This document shows positions 63,972 to 64,000 of a stretch of 64,000 nucleotides of DNA, one piece after another. Every line of letters begins with the position of its first letter. The first letter of the stretch is position 1. The DNA comes from Arthrobacter sp. efr-133-TYG-118 (GTDB taxonomy: Bacteria > Actinomycetota > Actinomycetes > Actinomycetales > Micrococcaceae): contig NZ_JARVRH010000005.1 of NCBI RefSeq assembly GCF_030209755.1, forward strand, positions 1 to 64,000, read 5' to 3'. The notes below the pieces were generated by a model. It made no database searches. It saw only the letters and a program-made list of their open reading frames with translations, and had not been told where the DNA came from. A program made the translations under genes and the position numbers.

Positions 63972-64000
63972 CGAAACGCTCCGCGTTGTCAGTGGCTCCG

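Overview
This 64 kb window is a stretch of chromosomal core genome from a high-GC actinobacterium, most likely a Micrococcaceae member of the Arthrobacter/Paenarthrobacter/Pseudarthrobacter group. The evidence is the strongly G/C-biased third codon positions, actinobacterial markers (WhiA, RbpA, OpcA, DUF3099, a DUF3516-type helicase), frequent GTG starts and ATGA/GTGA overlaps, and many apparently leaderless genes. I see no transposase, integrase, phage gene, CRISPR array, tRNA or rRNA. From memory, the order suf - ABC/ctaA - ctaB - tkt/tal/zwf/opcA/pgl - secG/tpi/pgk/gap - whiA/yvcK/rapZ/uvrC matches the Rv1420-Rv1466 region of Mycobacterium tuberculosis.

Layout. 1-22 kb is mixed housekeeping: the start of a circularly permuted ATP-grasp gene, a YeiH-type exporter, aminopeptidase N, two lipoproteins, a domain-permuted lipoate ligase, L31B, an operon of ABC ATPase, TauE and an rRNA methyltransferase, serB, two SDR genes, a DUF3099/Cys-rich protein/SURF1/YbaK operon, an ABC-F protein, the biotin ECF transporter bioYMN and an AMP-ligase/thiolase pair. 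22-27.5 kb is the SUF Fe-S operon (sufR-sufB-sufD-Rieske-sufC-DUF59) without a cysteine desulfurase. 27.5-31.4 kb holds an ABC-2 type transporter, ctaA (heme A synthase) and, convergent, ctaB (heme O synthase). 31.8-40 kb is a pentose-phosphate operon (tkt-tal-pgi-zwf-opcA-pgl). 40-44 kb, convergent with it, is rbpA and the gap-pgk-tpiA-secG cluster. sodA follows, then uvrC-rapZ-yvcK-whiA (45-50 kb), plsC and a HAD phosphatase, uvrA with an SOS-like box, a heterodimeric ABC exporter ending in a GntR regulator, a trans-aconitate methyltransferase, a Ski2-like helicase, a GNAT enzyme and an alpha/beta hydrolase.

How it fits together: the middle of the window links central carbon flux (glycolysis, PPP and NADPH, YvcK/RapZ) with assembly of redox cofactors (Fe-S clusters, heme A/O, SURF1) and oxidative defence (SodA). 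Nothing here is a clearly new multi-gene system. The most interesting signals are local: the sufR control region (promoter, DtxR-like box, and a seven-codon leader ORF overlapping the sufR start), a thiolase whose second catalytic Cys is Ser, an SDR with a displaced catalytic Tyr, a Cys/His protein beside SURF1, an asymmetric ABC exporter pair, a recurrent leaderless promoter signature, and several short tandem duplications at gene starts.
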